64,000 bases of DNA from JABGQS01 sp963674545 (lineage in GTDB: Bacteria > Bacillota > Clostridia > Christensenellales > SZUA-584): positions 2,914,001 to 2,978,000 of the forward strand of contig CAXXFB010000001.1 of the NCBI GenBank assembly GCA_963674545.2, in the 5' to 3' direction. The notes beneath the pieces were generated by a model, which was given only the letters and a program-made list of their open reading frames with translations, did no database searches and had not been told where the DNA came from. Made by a program: the position numbers and the translations under genes. Positions within the stretch are counted from its first letter, which is position 1, and each line of letters opens with the position of its first letter. Below are positions 35,655 through 45,373 of this stretch, piece after piece.

Positions 35655-38600
35655 ATGAAAAAAGCTAAAGTTATTAGCGTTGTTTTAGTTGCTGCTATTG
35701 TTCTTGTGTTGTTCCCGTATTCGGTTTTTGCTGCATCGGCGCCAACTCTTCAGCTCTCGGAAGACACTGGTGTCTCGGGTGACTATATCTCGAGCAACGG
35801 ACAGATGAATGTCGGAGGGCTGGAAGCAGGCGCAACCTGGGAATATTCAGTCAACAACGGCGCCAACTGGAGCGCCGGAGCCGGAACAAGCTTTGTGCTT
35901 TCAGACGGGACATATCCCGTCGGTATGATACAAGCACGGCAGACAGTAGACGGCAGCACAAGCGCAGCAGTCTCCAACACATCTGAAATAGTTATTGCGC
36001 AAAACCAAATATATAACGGTGACTTTCAGGCCGGATATGCAGGCTTTACATCGGAATATAGTTTTTTGGGCGAGTGCCAAACGGAAGGCACCTATGCCGT
36101 CGTCACATATGCACAGGAAGTCCACCCCGCGTTTTCAATAGTATATGACCATACCTACGGTACAAGCAGTGGTAAATATTTTGTAGCAAACGGCGCTTTA
36201 GTATCCGGGCAAACGCTTTGGCAGTCCACTTCCCCGATAACGGTGGAAGCAGGAGTTGCGTACCGCTTTGAAGCATATCTTATGTCACTTACCGCAGATA
36301 CCAACGGATTTCCGCGAGTAAGGTTCCAGATAGGCGACGGAACGAACTGGGCAAATCTTGGTACAACAAACGTGGCATGGGTTACCAATGAGAAAAATAT
36401 CTGGCATTCGATCTATGCAGACGGACAGTTCAACACCGCAGGTACTTACTATATCCGGCTGCTTAATGATCAAACGCAGCAATATAATGACCTTGGTGTC
36501 GATGATATCTATTTCGGACTTCGGGGTGCAGCGCCTACTGCGTCAGACCCGGGAACGAACCCGACACTCCCTCCACCTACATTTGATACGTCAACGATGC
36601 TTTCTATGGAGCTTGCAGCCGATACTGGGATAAGTGATTCCGATAATATCACGTCAAATGGCCAGGTCAATGTTACAGGGTGGCAATATGCATGGCAGTA
36701 TTCCATCAACGGCGGCGGCTGGATGTCCGGCAGCGGCAGCAGCTTCACGGTAACGGGCGACGGCAGCAAATCTGTCACCGTACGGCAGATGGGCGCAGAC
36801 GAGCTATGGCAGCCTGCATCCGCACCGCTAGTGTTTACATTAGATACTACCGCACCGACAGCCGCAATAACTAGCAGCGAGTCAAGCCCGACGAACGCAG
36901 TTCCGATACCTGTCACAATAACATTCAGCGAAGATGTTACCGGTTCAGCGCTTGGCGATATCACTGTGGTCAATGGTACAGTAAGCAATCTGCTGGGCAG
37001 CGGCGCATCGTATACAGCCGACATCACGCCTTCTACCGACGGCACAGTAACCGTTGACGTACCGGGCGCAGTCGTTCAGGACCTTGCCGGCAACAGCAAC
37101 ACAGCGGCAACGCAGTTCAGCATCGTCAGCGACACCCAACCGCCGACTGGCATAAGCATAGCCATAGTAGGCGGAGCTACGTACACAAATAGCAATGCCG
37201 TAACCATATCACTGACTGCAACAGGCGCCAGTGAGGTGATACTAAGCGAAAACTCAGATTTTTCCGGTGCAAGCTATGAACCGTATGCCGCAAATAAACC
37301 ATTCGGACTAACCACCGGTGACGGCACAAAGACAGTATACGCAAAATTCAGAGACGCTGCGGGCAACGAAACGTCTGTTATTAGTGACACCATTATTTTA
37401 GACACAACGCCGCCGACGGCAATTATAACGAGCACTGAAACGAGCCCGACGAATGCAGCGCTTATTCCGTTTACGGTTACATTCAGCGAACATGTGACAT
37501 CCACACCGTATCTGGTATATAACGGAACTATCGACAATTACTCCGTCTCGGGAAATACCTATACGTATTATATAGACCCAACCGCTGACGGTGCGGTGAC
37601 GTTTAAAGTGAGTTTAAAAAGTATATATGATGATGCAGGCAACATAGACTTTAATGCCGAGGATGTCCAGCTCAGCATCGTAAGCGACACGATAGCGCCG
37701 ACGGGAACGAGCATCAGCATCAACAGCGGAGCTGCATACACGAACAGCACATCGGTGCCACTCACGCTTGGAGCAACGGGCGCCAATCAGATGATGATCA
37801 GCGAAAACTCGGATTTCTCCGGCGCAAGCTATGAAGCTTATGCTGCAAGCAAAGCCTTCACGCTAAGCAGCGCCAACGGAACGAAAACAGTATACGTGAA
37901 GTATAAAGACGAAGCAGGTAACGAGTCAGAAGCTGTAAGCGATACGATAGTTCTTGATACGACTCCGCCGACTGTTACGATAACGACATCTAAGACCGAT
38001 CCTACGAATGCAGTGCCGATACCGGCCACCATCACGTTCAGCGAAGCTGTAACGGGCTTTACAGCCAGCGACCTTGAAGTAGGCAATGGCAGCGCAGGCA
38101 ACTTCAGCGGCAGCGGAACGACATACACTGTTGATATTACACCTTCTGCCGACGGCGTGGTCACTGTAGACATAGCGGCAATCGCTGCTATCGATGTTGC
38201 GGGCAATGTAAACACGGCGGCAACACAATTCAGTATCGTCAGCGATACAACGGCCCCAACAGGGACGAGCATCAGCATCAACGGCGGAGCCGCATATACG
38301 AACATTACATCAGCGACACTCACGCTTGGAGCAACGGGTGCCAGCGAGATGATGATCAGCGAAAGCTCAGACTTTTCCGGTGCAAGCTATGAAGCATATG
38401 CCACAAGCAAGAGCTTCACACTGAGCAGCGGCGACGGTACCAAGACCGTCTATGTAAAGTTTAAGGACACCGCAGGCAACGAATCCGTCGCAGTAAGTGA
38501 CACGATAGGACTTGATATGACAGCGCCGACAGTAGTAATCACAACGGCTGAACCGGACCCGACGAAGACTGTGCAGATAACGATAACGATCGAATTCAGC

Positions 38601-39719
38601 GAGGATGTGACTGGTTTTGAACTGGATGATATTACCGTTGGCAACGGAATCGCCGGTAACTTCAGCGGAAGCGGAACGACGTATACAGCTGATATTGCAC
38701 CTTATGCAGATGGGACTGTCACAGTCGATATTGCAGAAGACGAAGCTACCGATATCGCAGAAAACGGCAACACAGCAGCGGTGCAGCTAAGTATCGTCAG
38801 CGATACTTTGGCACCGACGGATACCAGCATCCTTATAAACAAAGGTAAAACTTATACATACAGCAGATACGTAACCCTGACTCTCTCCGCAACGGGAGTA
38901 AGTGAGATGATGGTGAGCGAAGATGAGAACTTTGACGGTGCAAGTTACCGGACATACTCAGATAGTGTGGTGTTCAAGCTAAGCAGCGGTTACGGTACGA
39001 AAACTGTTTATGTAAAGTATAAAGATGAGGCAGGCAACGAAACGACCGAAACAATAAGCGATACCATTAAATATACTTCTGTTCCGGATGATCCAGATGA
39101 GGACGACTCGGATGACCCGGATGCTTCTGGTGATTCAGACGACGAGAATGAGCAAAACGGGGATGACCAGTCAGATGATGACCAGAAAGGCGATGATGAT
39201 CAGCAGAACGAAGATGACGACGATCAGGAAGGAAGCGCCGGTGAAGGCTCTGAAGACCAGGGAGGCGCCGGAGCGCTTGGAACAATATCGGGTTATCTTG
39301 TTGACACCCAAGGGAACCCGATAGCTGGTGTTCTTGTCGAACTGCACTCTGACCCGATGCAGACATATACTGATGACGAAGGATTCTTCCTGTTCGAGAA
39401 CGTTGAGCCGGGTGAGCATACTATTTTCATAATCGATGAGAGGCTGGATTCAGCATACAGTACAAAAGTTGAGTTCATAAAGGATGACAGCGGTCAGCCG
39501 CAAATGCAGGAGTATAAAAATGACCTTCAGAAAGACGGAATACCGATAGAACTCGAAGGCATAACTAAGCTGGAGATATACTTTATTGTGCAGGAGGCAG
39601 CAGCATCTGCGTTTGCATGGCAATGGCTTCTGATAATTCCGGCAGCTGCGCTTGTCGTACTGCTTATATTCTTTATTAGACGCAGACGTCAGGATAATGA
39701 AGAAAGCGGTTCATACTAA
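35655..39719 (+). CDS. Large cell-surface protein with tandem Ig-like modules and C-terminal membrane anchor
   Basis: 1354 residues. Signal peptide (1-27, ending YSVFAAS); Ig-like module (about 30-115); a carbohydrate-binding-like beta-sandwich (about 118-287) starting YNGDFQ; a second Ig-like module (about 314-395). Then four A-B pairs of Ig-like domains (397-1142; A starts like TAPTAAITSSESSPTNA, B like APTGTSISINGGAAYTN). An acidic Asp/Glu/Gln linker follows (1145-1203), then a SpaA/carboxypeptidase-regulatory-like domain (ISGYLVDTQGNPIAGV) and a TM helix with RRRRQ tail (about 1319-1346). No LPXTG motif is seen, so it is membrane- rather than sortase-anchored. Likely adhesin or matrix/polysaccharide binder. 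GGGGGT precedes the ATG. Confidence 0.88.
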   Translation: MKKAKVISVVLVAAIVLVLFPYSVFAASAPTLQLSEDTGVSGDYISSNGQMNVGGLEAGATWEYSVNNGANWSAGAGTSFVLSDGTYPVGMIQARQTVDGSTSAAVSNTSEIVIAQNQIYNGDFQAGYAGFTSEYSFLGECQTEGTYAVVTYAQEVHPAFSIVYDHTYGTSSGKYFVANGALVSGQTLWQSTSPITVEAGVAYRFEAYLMSLTADTNGFPRVRFQIGDGTNWANLGTTNVAWVTNEKNIWHSIYADGQFNTAGTYYIRLLNDQTQQYNDLGVDDIYFGLRGAAPTASDPGTNPTLPPPTFDTSTMLSMELAADTGISDSDNITSNGQVNVTGWQYAWQYSINGGGWMSGSGSSFTVTGDGSKSVTVRQMGADELWQPASAPLVFTLDTTAPTAAITSSESSPTNAVPIPVTITFSEDVTGSALGDITVVNGTVSNLLGSGASYTADITPSTDGTVTVDVPGAVVQDLAGNSNTAATQFSIVSDTQPPTGISIAIVGGATYTNSNAVTISLTATGASEVILSENSDFSGASYEPYAANKPFGLTTGDGTKTVYAKFRDAAGNETSVISDTIILDTTPPTAIITSTETSPTNAALIPFTVTFSEHVTSTPYLVYNGTIDNYSVSGNTYTYYIDPTADGAVTFKVSLKSIYDDAGNIDFNAEDVQLSIVSDTIAPTGTSISINSGAAYTNSTSVPLTLGATGANQMMISENSDFSGASYEAYAASKAFTLSSANGTKTVYVKYKDEAGNESEAVSDTIVLDTTPPTVTITTSKTDPTNAVPIPATITFSEAVTGFTASDLEVGNGSAGNFSGSGTTYTVDITPSADGVVTVDIAAIAAIDVAGNVNTAATQFSIVSDTTAPTGTSISINGGAAYTNITSATLTLGATGASEMMISESSDFSGASYEAYATSKSFTLSSGDGTKTVYVKFKDTAGNESVAVSDTIGLDMTAPTVVITTAEPDPTKTVQITITIEFSEDVTGFELDDITVGNGIAGNFSGSGTTYTADIAPYADGTVTVDIAEDEATDIAENGNTAAVQLSIVSDTLAPTDTSILINKGKTYTYSRYVTLTLSATGVSEMMVSEDENFDGASYRTYSDSVVFKLSSGYGTKTVYVKYKDEAGNETTETISDTIKYTSVPDDPDEDDSDDPDASGDSDDENEQNGDDQSDDDQKGDDDQQNEDDDDQEGSAGEGSEDQGGAGALGTISGYLVDTQGNPIAGVLVELHSDPMQTYTDDEGFFLFENVEPGEHTIFIIDERLDSAYSTKVEFIKDDSGQPQMQEYKNDLQKDGIPIELEGITKLEIYFIVQEAAASAFAWQWLLIIPAAALVVLLIFFIRRRRQDNEESGSY
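36843..39080 (+). repeat. Four tandem 558-bp coding repeats (A-B Ig-like pairs)
   Basis: A modules begin at 36843, 37401, 37956 and 38514; B modules at 37131, 37686, 38244 and 38802. Spacing is 558, 555 and 558 bp for A, and 555, 558 and 558 for B. Conserved stretches such as the codons for SDFSGASYE and GDGTKTVY recur. The last pair is the most diverged. Confidence 0.85.
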
Positions 39720-39730
39720 TTGATATATAA

Positions 39731-39762
39731 AAACGCCTGTGCTGTTAAAGGCATGGGCGTTT
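39731..39762. terminator. Bidirectional terminator between convergent genes
   Basis: AAACGCCTGTGCT pairs with GGCATGGGCGTTT (several G-U pairs) around a short loop, with T-rich flank on the plus strand and A-rich flank before it, serving both the surface protein and the convergent AraC-PAS gene. Confidence 0.8.
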
Positions 39763-39783
39763 ATTATTATCTTGAATAACTAA

Positions 39784-40995
39784 TTATGCAGATGTGCTTT
39801 CTGTATAGTCTTCGCTCGTTATATCACGGCTGATGCCAAGGATCCCTTTTACCTGGCCCACGCTATCATAAAACGGCGCTTTATAAACTTCAAATTTCTT
39901 TGCAGTTCCGTCAGGAAAGGTCATCCACTCTTTGTTACGGTTCGGTTTGCCCATCTCAAGAACATGCATGTCTATCTCATGATAAAACCTTGCTTCGTCT
40001 TCCGGGAAAAGATCCCAGTCGGTGTTTCCTATTATCTGCGACTTGCTAAGCCCCATGATGCGGCAAAATGCAGTGTTACAGCCAAGGAGCACGCTGTCCT
40101 GATTCTTATAAAAGATCATATCAGGAGAAGCGTCTATAATGGTCTGGAGTAGTGAATGAGCTTGTTTGTTATATTCCTTTGAATCCACCATATATCTTTC
40201 CTTATATAAAAGGTGATGTTTCCTGTATATAGTCGGGCGCACTGAAGTGTGTTTTTTGAATACGCTGCTAAAGTGTGCATCACTGCTGAAGTTCAGCTTT
40301 TCGGCGATAGTGTTTATCGACATCTGAGTGGTAGTTAGCAGTTCAGCAGCTTTATTGACCTTCATCTTTATGAAATAAGTCATAGGCGGCATTCCGGTCA
40401 CCTTTTTAAATAGCCTTAAATAGTGATGCTTGCATATGTTTATATGCGCCGCAAGGTCTTCGAGAGACAACTTGCTGTATATTCGGCTGTTCATATAGGA
40501 TATTGTCTGCTCAACGTATTTCCTGTTTTTATCCGTAACGTCCTCTTCCTGCTTGTTGCTGCTGAACAACAGATAAAAGAAAGTAGACAGCATGTGAGAT
40601 TCTGCTTTTTGCTTCTGCTCGAAAGGCAGGCTGTTAAGAGAAATAAGAAATTCAATTAACTGCATACCGTAATCAGATACGGGCAGGCTCTTTTTACTGG
40701 AAAAAGCCCTGTTGAACAGTGTATTTATCTCTTCCTTTTTATTTAATGTAAAGGTGATTTTGTACCCGTATATATCATCAGATCTAAGACTGGCAGAATA
40801 CTTTTCACCTGGGAATATTCCAGTTATCATACCCGGCTTAACAAGATAGTGGCTGAATCCGAAATTCAGCTCAAGACTCCCTTTCTGCAGTATATAGACC
40901 GAATGTTCTTTTTCGTTCTGCATAATAAACGGTTTGTTCCAATCGCTTACTCCGTCCTGAATATCCATCAACAACGATATGTTCTTTACTTTCAT
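39784..40995 (-). CDS. AraC-type regulator with C-terminal PAS domain
   Basis: A 403-residue regulator. Residues about 1-130 form a cupin-like sensor; about 165-262 an AraC double HTH (LSLEDLAAHINICKHHY, then RPTIYRKHH); about 275-395 a PAS domain (IIDASPDMIFYKNQDSVLLGCN, GNTDWDLFPEDEARFYHE, GILGISRDIT). PAS after the DNA-binding domain is an unusual order. Its promoter carries a dyad over the -10. It is divergent from the third sugar ABC operon and probably regulates it. Confidence 0.9.
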   Translation of the reverse strand: MKVKNISLLMDIQDGVSDWNKPFIMQNEKEHSVYILQKGSLELNFGFSHYLVKPGMITGIFPGEKYSASLRSDDIYGYKITFTLNKKEEINTLFNRAFSSKKSLPVSDYGMQLIEFLISLNSLPFEQKQKAESHMLSTFFYLLFSSNKQEEDVTDKNRKYVEQTISYMNSRIYSKLSLEDLAAHINICKHHYLRLFKKVTGMPPMTYFIKMKVNKAAELLTTTQMSINTIAEKLNFSSDAHFSSVFKKHTSVRPTIYRKHHLLYKERYMVDSKEYNKQAHSLLQTIIDASPDMIFYKNQDSVLLGCNTAFCRIMGLSKSQIIGNTDWDLFPEDEARFYHEIDMHVLEMGKPNRNKEWMTFPDGTAKKFEVYKAPFYDSVGQVKGILGISRDITSEDYTESTSA

Positions 40996-41018
40996 CAGTT
41001 CTCTCCCTAAACAGTTAT

Positions 41019-41053
41019 AAAGCCTATTATAACAGGCTTTTAAAAAATATCAA
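41019..41053 (-). promoter_or_regulatory. Promoter of the AraC-PAS gene with dyad over the -10
   Basis: On the minus strand TTGATA (41048-41053), 16-bp spacer, TATAAT (41026-41031). AAAGCCT and AGGCTTT (41019-41025, 41034-41040) form a 7-bp inverted repeat around the -10; it could act as operator or as a weak hairpin. Confidence 0.6.
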
Positions 41054-41265
41054 TATTATATAAATTATTGTTTATTTAATCTATGGCACAGCCTTGTTAA
41101 TTGATGTAGAATTGGGTCATTCAATAAAACGAGGCTGAAGGACAGCAAAAACAGCATAGAAATCAGGCAGCGAAGTCACATTTTTGCATTAGCAGAGATT
41201 TTTTTGAAGCACTCATGAATTTGATGAGAGTTTTATTGTAGTGCCGTAATATAAAGAAATTGATA

Positions 41266-41282
41266 GTATTTTGGAAAAATAC
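41266..41282 (+). promoter_or_regulatory. Inverted repeat upstream of third ABC operon
   Basis: GTATTTT-GGA-AAAATAC is a perfect 7-bp dyad directly after TTGATA (41260-41265) and before TAAAAA, followed by a repeated AAATACT. It sits 50 bp before the ATPase gene in the 339-bp gap 40996-41334, which otherwise holds no gene. Probable operator/promoter region. Confidence 0.45.
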
Positions 41283-41334
41283 TAAAAATACTAGGTAGCT
41301 ATACAAGCAGGATACCAGCAAGGAGGTAGATTAT

Positions 41335-42825
41335 ATGCCAGGAAAAGAAGTGCTTAGACTGGACAATATTTCTAAGACTTTCCCCGGTGTAAAGGCGCTG
41401 AACAAGATCGATTTCGATTTAAAAGAGGGCGAAGTCCACTGTTTGTGCGGTGAAAACGGCGCAGGCAAGTCAACACTTATCAAAATATTGTCGGGGGCAT
41501 ATACCCCGGACGTCGGAGGGCATATCTATTTTGACGGAGAGGAAGTTAACCTCAATCCGCACTATGCAATGTCTCTCGGGATCCAGACGATATATCAGGA
41601 ACACATTGTTTTCCCGCATCTTAGTATATACGAGAACATATTCGCAGGGCTCGAGATAAAGAAGAGCGGCGTTGTTCAAAAAAAGGAAATGATAGAGAAG
41701 ACAGCAGAGGTTCTTGAATACCTCAACTGTGGTCTTAACCCTGAAATGATAGTGGGAGACCTTTCAAGCGGCGCAAAGAAGATGGTGGAGATAGCAAAGG
41801 GGCTAGTGTTCCAGAGGAAGGTGATAATACTGGATGAGCCGACAGCTTCTTTCTCAGTTTCAGATATAGACCATCTGCTGGATATCGTTCGGACGATTAA
41901 AAATAAGGGTATCGGGATAATATATATTTCGCACCATCTTGACGAAGTGTTCGAGATCGCTGACCGGATAACAGTCATACGTGACGGCGAAAAAATCAGC
42001 ACATATAACAGCGAAGATATAAACGAACAGATGCTGATAAAAGATATGGTCGGGCGTGACGCTTCAACGTTCTACAAACGTGAGCGCATCCCGGTAGGAA
42101 AAGTCGTTTACGAAGCAAAGAATGTCAGCGGCAACGGAGCAAAGAACGTATCCTTCCAGCTCCATGAAGGCGAGATATTGGGAGTCGCCGGAATGGTCGG
42201 TTCGGGCAGGTCAGAGCTTATGAACGTATTGTTCGGGGCTGCGCCTCTTGAAAACGGAGAGATTCTCATTAACGGTGAGAAAGCAGACCTTAAAAACCCA
42301 ACGGATGCTATAAAGAAAAAAATGTGCTTCATAACTGAAGACAGACAGCATACGGGATTGTTTTTAAAGCACACGATTGCGAGGAACACTATAATAGCAA
42401 ACCTCGTAAATGCTAAAAAGCCTATAGTAATGCCTTCAGAGGAAAATGAGATAGGCGAAAAATTTATAAAGAAACTTAGAACCAAAGCAAAGAACGCACA
42501 GGTTAAGGTGGTCAACCTTTCGGGAGGCAATCAGCAGAAGGTCGTGCTTGCCAAATGGTTCAATACAGACGGCGATATATTCATTTTCGATGAGCCGACA
42601 AGAGGAATAGACGTCGGAGCAAAGCAGGAGATATATCAGGTAATGGTAGACCTGCTCAAACAGAAGAAAGCCGTTATCATGGTTTCGTCGGATATGCCTG
42701 AAGTAATAGCCATGAGCGACAGGATAATAGTAATGAAAGACGGAGAGATAAAAGCGGAATTGTCTCAGAATCAGATATCTGAAGAGAACATTCTAAAAGA
42801 ATCCATTGGAGGTGCGAAAATATGA
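41335..42825 (+). CDS. Sugar ABC transporter ATP-binding protein, RbsA type
   Basis: A 496-residue double ATPase. Domain 1: GENGAGKST near 40, the signature position reads LSSGAKK, and IILDEPTASF. Domain 2: MVGSGRSE (degenerate Walker A), LSGGNQQK, FIFDEPTRGIDVGAK, and SSDMPE. AAGGAGG precedes the ATG. The stop overlaps the permease start (ATGA). First gene of the third importer operon. Confidence 0.95.
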   Translation: MPGKEVLRLDNISKTFPGVKALNKIDFDLKEGEVHCLCGENGAGKSTLIKILSGAYTPDVGGHIYFDGEEVNLNPHYAMSLGIQTIYQEHIVFPHLSIYENIFAGLEIKKSGVVQKKEMIEKTAEVLEYLNCGLNPEMIVGDLSSGAKKMVEIAKGLVFQRKVIILDEPTASFSVSDIDHLLDIVRTIKNKGIGIIYISHHLDEVFEIADRITVIRDGEKISTYNSEDINEQMLIKDMVGRDASTFYKRERIPVGKVVYEAKNVSGNGAKNVSFQLHEGEILGVAGMVGSGRSELMNVLFGAAPLENGEILINGEKADLKNPTDAIKKKMCFITEDRQHTGLFLKHTIARNTIIANLVNAKKPIVMPSEENEIGEKFIKKLRTKAKNAQVKVVNLSGGNQQKVVLAKWFNTDGDIFIFDEPTRGIDVGAKQEIYQVMVDLLKQKKAVIMVSSDMPEVIAMSDRIIVMKDGEIKAELSQNQISEENILKESIGGAKI

Positions 42826-43892
42826 GCCCAAAGAAAAATTCGCAGGGTGAAATGCCCAAAGAAAAACAGTCGATATTCAAAAAACATGAAAACTCTATGA
42901 TAGTAACTATGTTGCTGGGGTTTGTCATTCTGATAGTTGCTATACAGCTTATTGGTGAAGCTATAGGCGGACAAGTAACGCTGCCGTCATTTATCACGCC
43001 TAACAACATATTCAATATATTCATGCAGATAGCAGTTGCCGGGATACTGGCGATAGGCATGACGCTGGTCATGGTATCCGGCGGCATAGACCTTTCTGTC
43101 GGAATGCTGGTTTCGCTGGTCACGATATTTATGGCGAAAAGCGTCAACGACTGGGGCATAAACATATACCTGGCTCTCCTGATGGGTCTGGCAGTCAGCG
43201 TGTTCTTGGAATCATTCCTTGGGTTTATCATTTCAAGAGCAAAAGTCGAGTCGTTCATAATAACACTGGGCGGAATGATAATGTTCCAGGGCATAGCGCT
43301 CCTGCTGTGCGGCTCACGTGAGGTTCGTCTGGAAAACGGGCAGTTCGATTTCCTTAAAACGAATCTTATCGAAGGCGCAAAGTTTGACGGGCTCAACCTG
43401 AGTATACCGATATACGTGGTGCTCTTCATAGCCGCAACGGTAGCGATATGGGCGCTGATGAAGTTCACAAGATACGGCAGAAGGATATACGCAGTAGGCT
43501 CAAATCCAGAGGCGGCATACCTTTCAGGTATCAACGTTAAAAGGATAAAGATGAGCGCATATACGATGAACGGTGTGCTTGTGTTCCTCGCTTCATGCGT
43601 ATTAAACGCAAGGCTGGGCGTGGCGCTGATATCCGGCGGTACAGGGCTGGAGATCGATGCGATCGCAGCAGTAGTTATCGGCGGAGTAGCGATGTCGGGC
43701 GGCAAAGGAAACGCTTGGGGAGCATTCTTCGGTGCAATAATGTTGGGCGCAATAGGAAACGCAATGAGCATGCTAAAGCTCCCGGGCGAATGGCAGTACA
43801 TGATAAAAGGCCTGATCATAATACTGTCGGTAGTAGCAGGAACTTTCTCGGCATTTGTAATGAGCAAGCTTAGGAGAAAGCAACAGGCATAA
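42822..43892 (+). CDS. Sugar ABC transporter permease, RbsC type
   Basis: A 356-residue inner-membrane permease with an extended charged N terminus (about 30 residues) and about eight to ten membrane segments. The family stretch GRRIYAVGSNPEAAYLSG precedes VKRIKM. Start overlaps the ATPase stop by 4 bp. The binding protein follows after 105 bp. Confidence 0.95.
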   Translation: MSPKKNSQGEMPKEKQSIFKKHENSMIVTMLLGFVILIVAIQLIGEAIGGQVTLPSFITPNNIFNIFMQIAVAGILAIGMTLVMVSGGIDLSVGMLVSLVTIFMAKSVNDWGINIYLALLMGLAVSVFLESFLGFIISRAKVESFIITLGGMIMFQGIALLLCGSREVRLENGQFDFLKTNLIEGAKFDGLNLSIPIYVVLFIAATVAIWALMKFTRYGRRIYAVGSNPEAAYLSGINVKRIKMSAYTMNGVLVFLASCVLNARLGVALISGGTGLEIDAIAAVVIGGVAMSGGKGNAWGAFFGAIMLGAIGNAMSMLKLPGEWQYMIKGLIIILSVVAGTFSAFVMSKLRRKQQA

Positions 43893-43997
43893 AAAGAGTA
43901 ATATATTTGTCATAAGCTGTGACGAAAATAATGGTCAATAGTTTGTGCAATTACATAACTTCCAAGTTGAAGAAAAGATTTTATTGAGGAGGAAATA

Positions 43998-45110
43998 ATG
44001 AAAAGAGTTTTAATTTTAACACTTAGTATTGTAACTGTTTTGGTAATGATGATCGGCTGTTCACCGGCAGCGGATACTACGGACAATGCAGCAGCGGACA
44101 GCGATGCTGCGGACGATACAACGGCAGACGTACAGGAAGATGTACAGGAAGATGAACCTGCAGCAGAAACAATGACGGTAGGATACTTCAAAGCTGCAGC
44201 AGACGACTACTACAAAGCAGGATGGGACGTTTTCAACGCTCTTGCTACACAGGAAGGCTGGGAAGTACTCGAGATCATGGGCGATGGAACAGATGCTAAA
44301 ATGCTCTCTTCCATAGAGAACTTCATCAACCAGAAAGTTGATGCTATAGTATGCGTTCAGACAACATCGGCAAGCGGCGCAGAAGTAGCAAAGAAAGCAA
44401 AAGAAGCTGGAATACCTTTCTATTCACTGACACACCAGCCGGATGCTATCGAAGGTTTCGAGCCGACAGGCGCATCATGCTATGACTGGATCAAGACAGG
44501 CACATACGCAGGTCAGTCAGCGCTCGATTACGGCGTTGAAAAAGTCATCATGATCGAAGGCGTTCAGGGCCAGGGAACAGCTGCAGGACAGACAATCGGC
44601 TTCCTTCAGGCTTATGAAGATGCAGGCGTAGACGTTGAAGTAGTTTTCACAGGCTATGGCAACTGGTTTGCACAGGGCGCTATGAAAGCAATGGAAGAAG
44701 CGCTTGTTGCAATCGGACCGGATGGTTTCGACGGCGCATATGTACACAATGATGAAATGCTTGACGGTGCGTTACAGGCAATGGAAAATGCGGGTCTTGA
44801 CCCGAGCAACTATTGGCTCGGCTCTTCCAACGGTAAAGAAAAGTCTTGGAAATGGGTAGAAGACGGTCTTGTAACAATGGACGTTAACCAGACACCTACA
44901 CTCGAAGCAGACCTCGTATTCCAGATGATCAAAGCAGAGTTTGCAGGCGAAGACTATAAGCACTATGTATATTCTTCACTGAATCCTTATACGCAGGATC
45001 ACATGGAAAACCTCGTTCCTTACGACATGGATGCATATCTTGCAGGAAGAGCAAACGGCGATTTCGTATATGACCTTAGCGACCCTGTATTCGAAGAGTG
45101 GGAGTTTTAG
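43998..45110 (+). CDS. Sugar ABC transporter substrate-binding lipoprotein
   Basis: A 370-residue type 1 binding protein. Signal peptide with lipobox MMIGC (Cys about 21), an Asp/Ala-rich acidic linker to about residue 55, then the two-lobed domain from TMTVGYFKAAADDYYKAG. GAGGAGG precedes the ATG. Completes the importer 41335-43892 and is followed by a 14-bp stem-loop. The downstream dehydrogenase, epimerase and isomerase suggest a rare monosaccharide or inositol-type ligand. Confidence 0.94.
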   Translation: MKRVLILTLSIVTVLVMMIGCSPAADTTDNAAADSDAADDTTADVQEDVQEDEPAAETMTVGYFKAAADDYYKAGWDVFNALATQEGWEVLEIMGDGTDAKMLSSIENFINQKVDAIVCVQTTSASGAEVAKKAKEAGIPFYSLTHQPDAIEGFEPTGASCYDWIKTGTYAGQSALDYGVEKVIMIEGVQGQGTAAGQTIGFLQAYEDAGVDVEVVFTGYGNWFAQGAMKAMEEALVAIGPDGFDGAYVHNDEMLDGALQAMENAGLDPSNYWLGSSNGKEKSWKWVEDGLVTMDVNQTPTLEADLVFQMIKAEFAGEDYKHYVYSSLNPYTQDHMENLVPYDMDAYLAGRANGDFVYDLSDPVFEEWEF

Positions 45111-45172
45111 CAGCCAGAGTTAGAGTAACAGAGTAACGTAAAACGAAGTATTTCAACTTGGAAAATTAAAGG

Positions 45173-45203
45173 CTTAAGGCTGCCGCAGGGCGGCAGCCTT
45201 AAG
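45173..45203 (+). terminator. Stem-loop after binding-protein gene
   Basis: CTTAAGGCTGCCGC and its perfect 14-bp complement with loop AGG, followed by TAAAAATTATC. Strong stem but weak T-tract: partial terminator or mRNA stabiliser. Confidence 0.8.
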
Positions 45204-45210
45204 TAAAAAT

Positions 45211-45250
45211 TATCGGGGATCACTGCCAACGTGTGCGTCGATGGGGTTAG
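45211..45250 (+). other. GTGTG-loop element, copy 3 (candidate structured leader)
   Basis: TATCGGGGATC, then CCAACG-TGTG-CGTCGATGG (stem ACG/CGT plus CCA/TGG) and GGGTTAG. Position and order of parts match the copy at 14735. A GGGC-ATTTA-GCCC hairpin (45329-45341) follows before the next gene. Confidence 0.4.
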
Positions 45251-45373
45251 TGTTAAATCAAAAGCAATCATAAAGATTATTATTTAGAACGATTTTAAAG
45301 CAGTTAACTATTAAGAGCGAGAATTATAGGGCATTTAGCCCGATTGAATATATAAATTACAGGAGGGCTTGGT

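Noticed and set aside
39600..39719. LPXTG sortase signal at the end of the surface protein
   Set aside because: No LPXTG-like motif precedes the membrane helix; only the helix and Arg-rich tail are present.
42677..43867. Long antisense open frame opposite the RbsC-type permease
   Set aside because: It mirrors a clear permease gene, has low-complexity Ile/Pro/Ser composition typical of antisense of membrane proteins, and no ribosome binding site.
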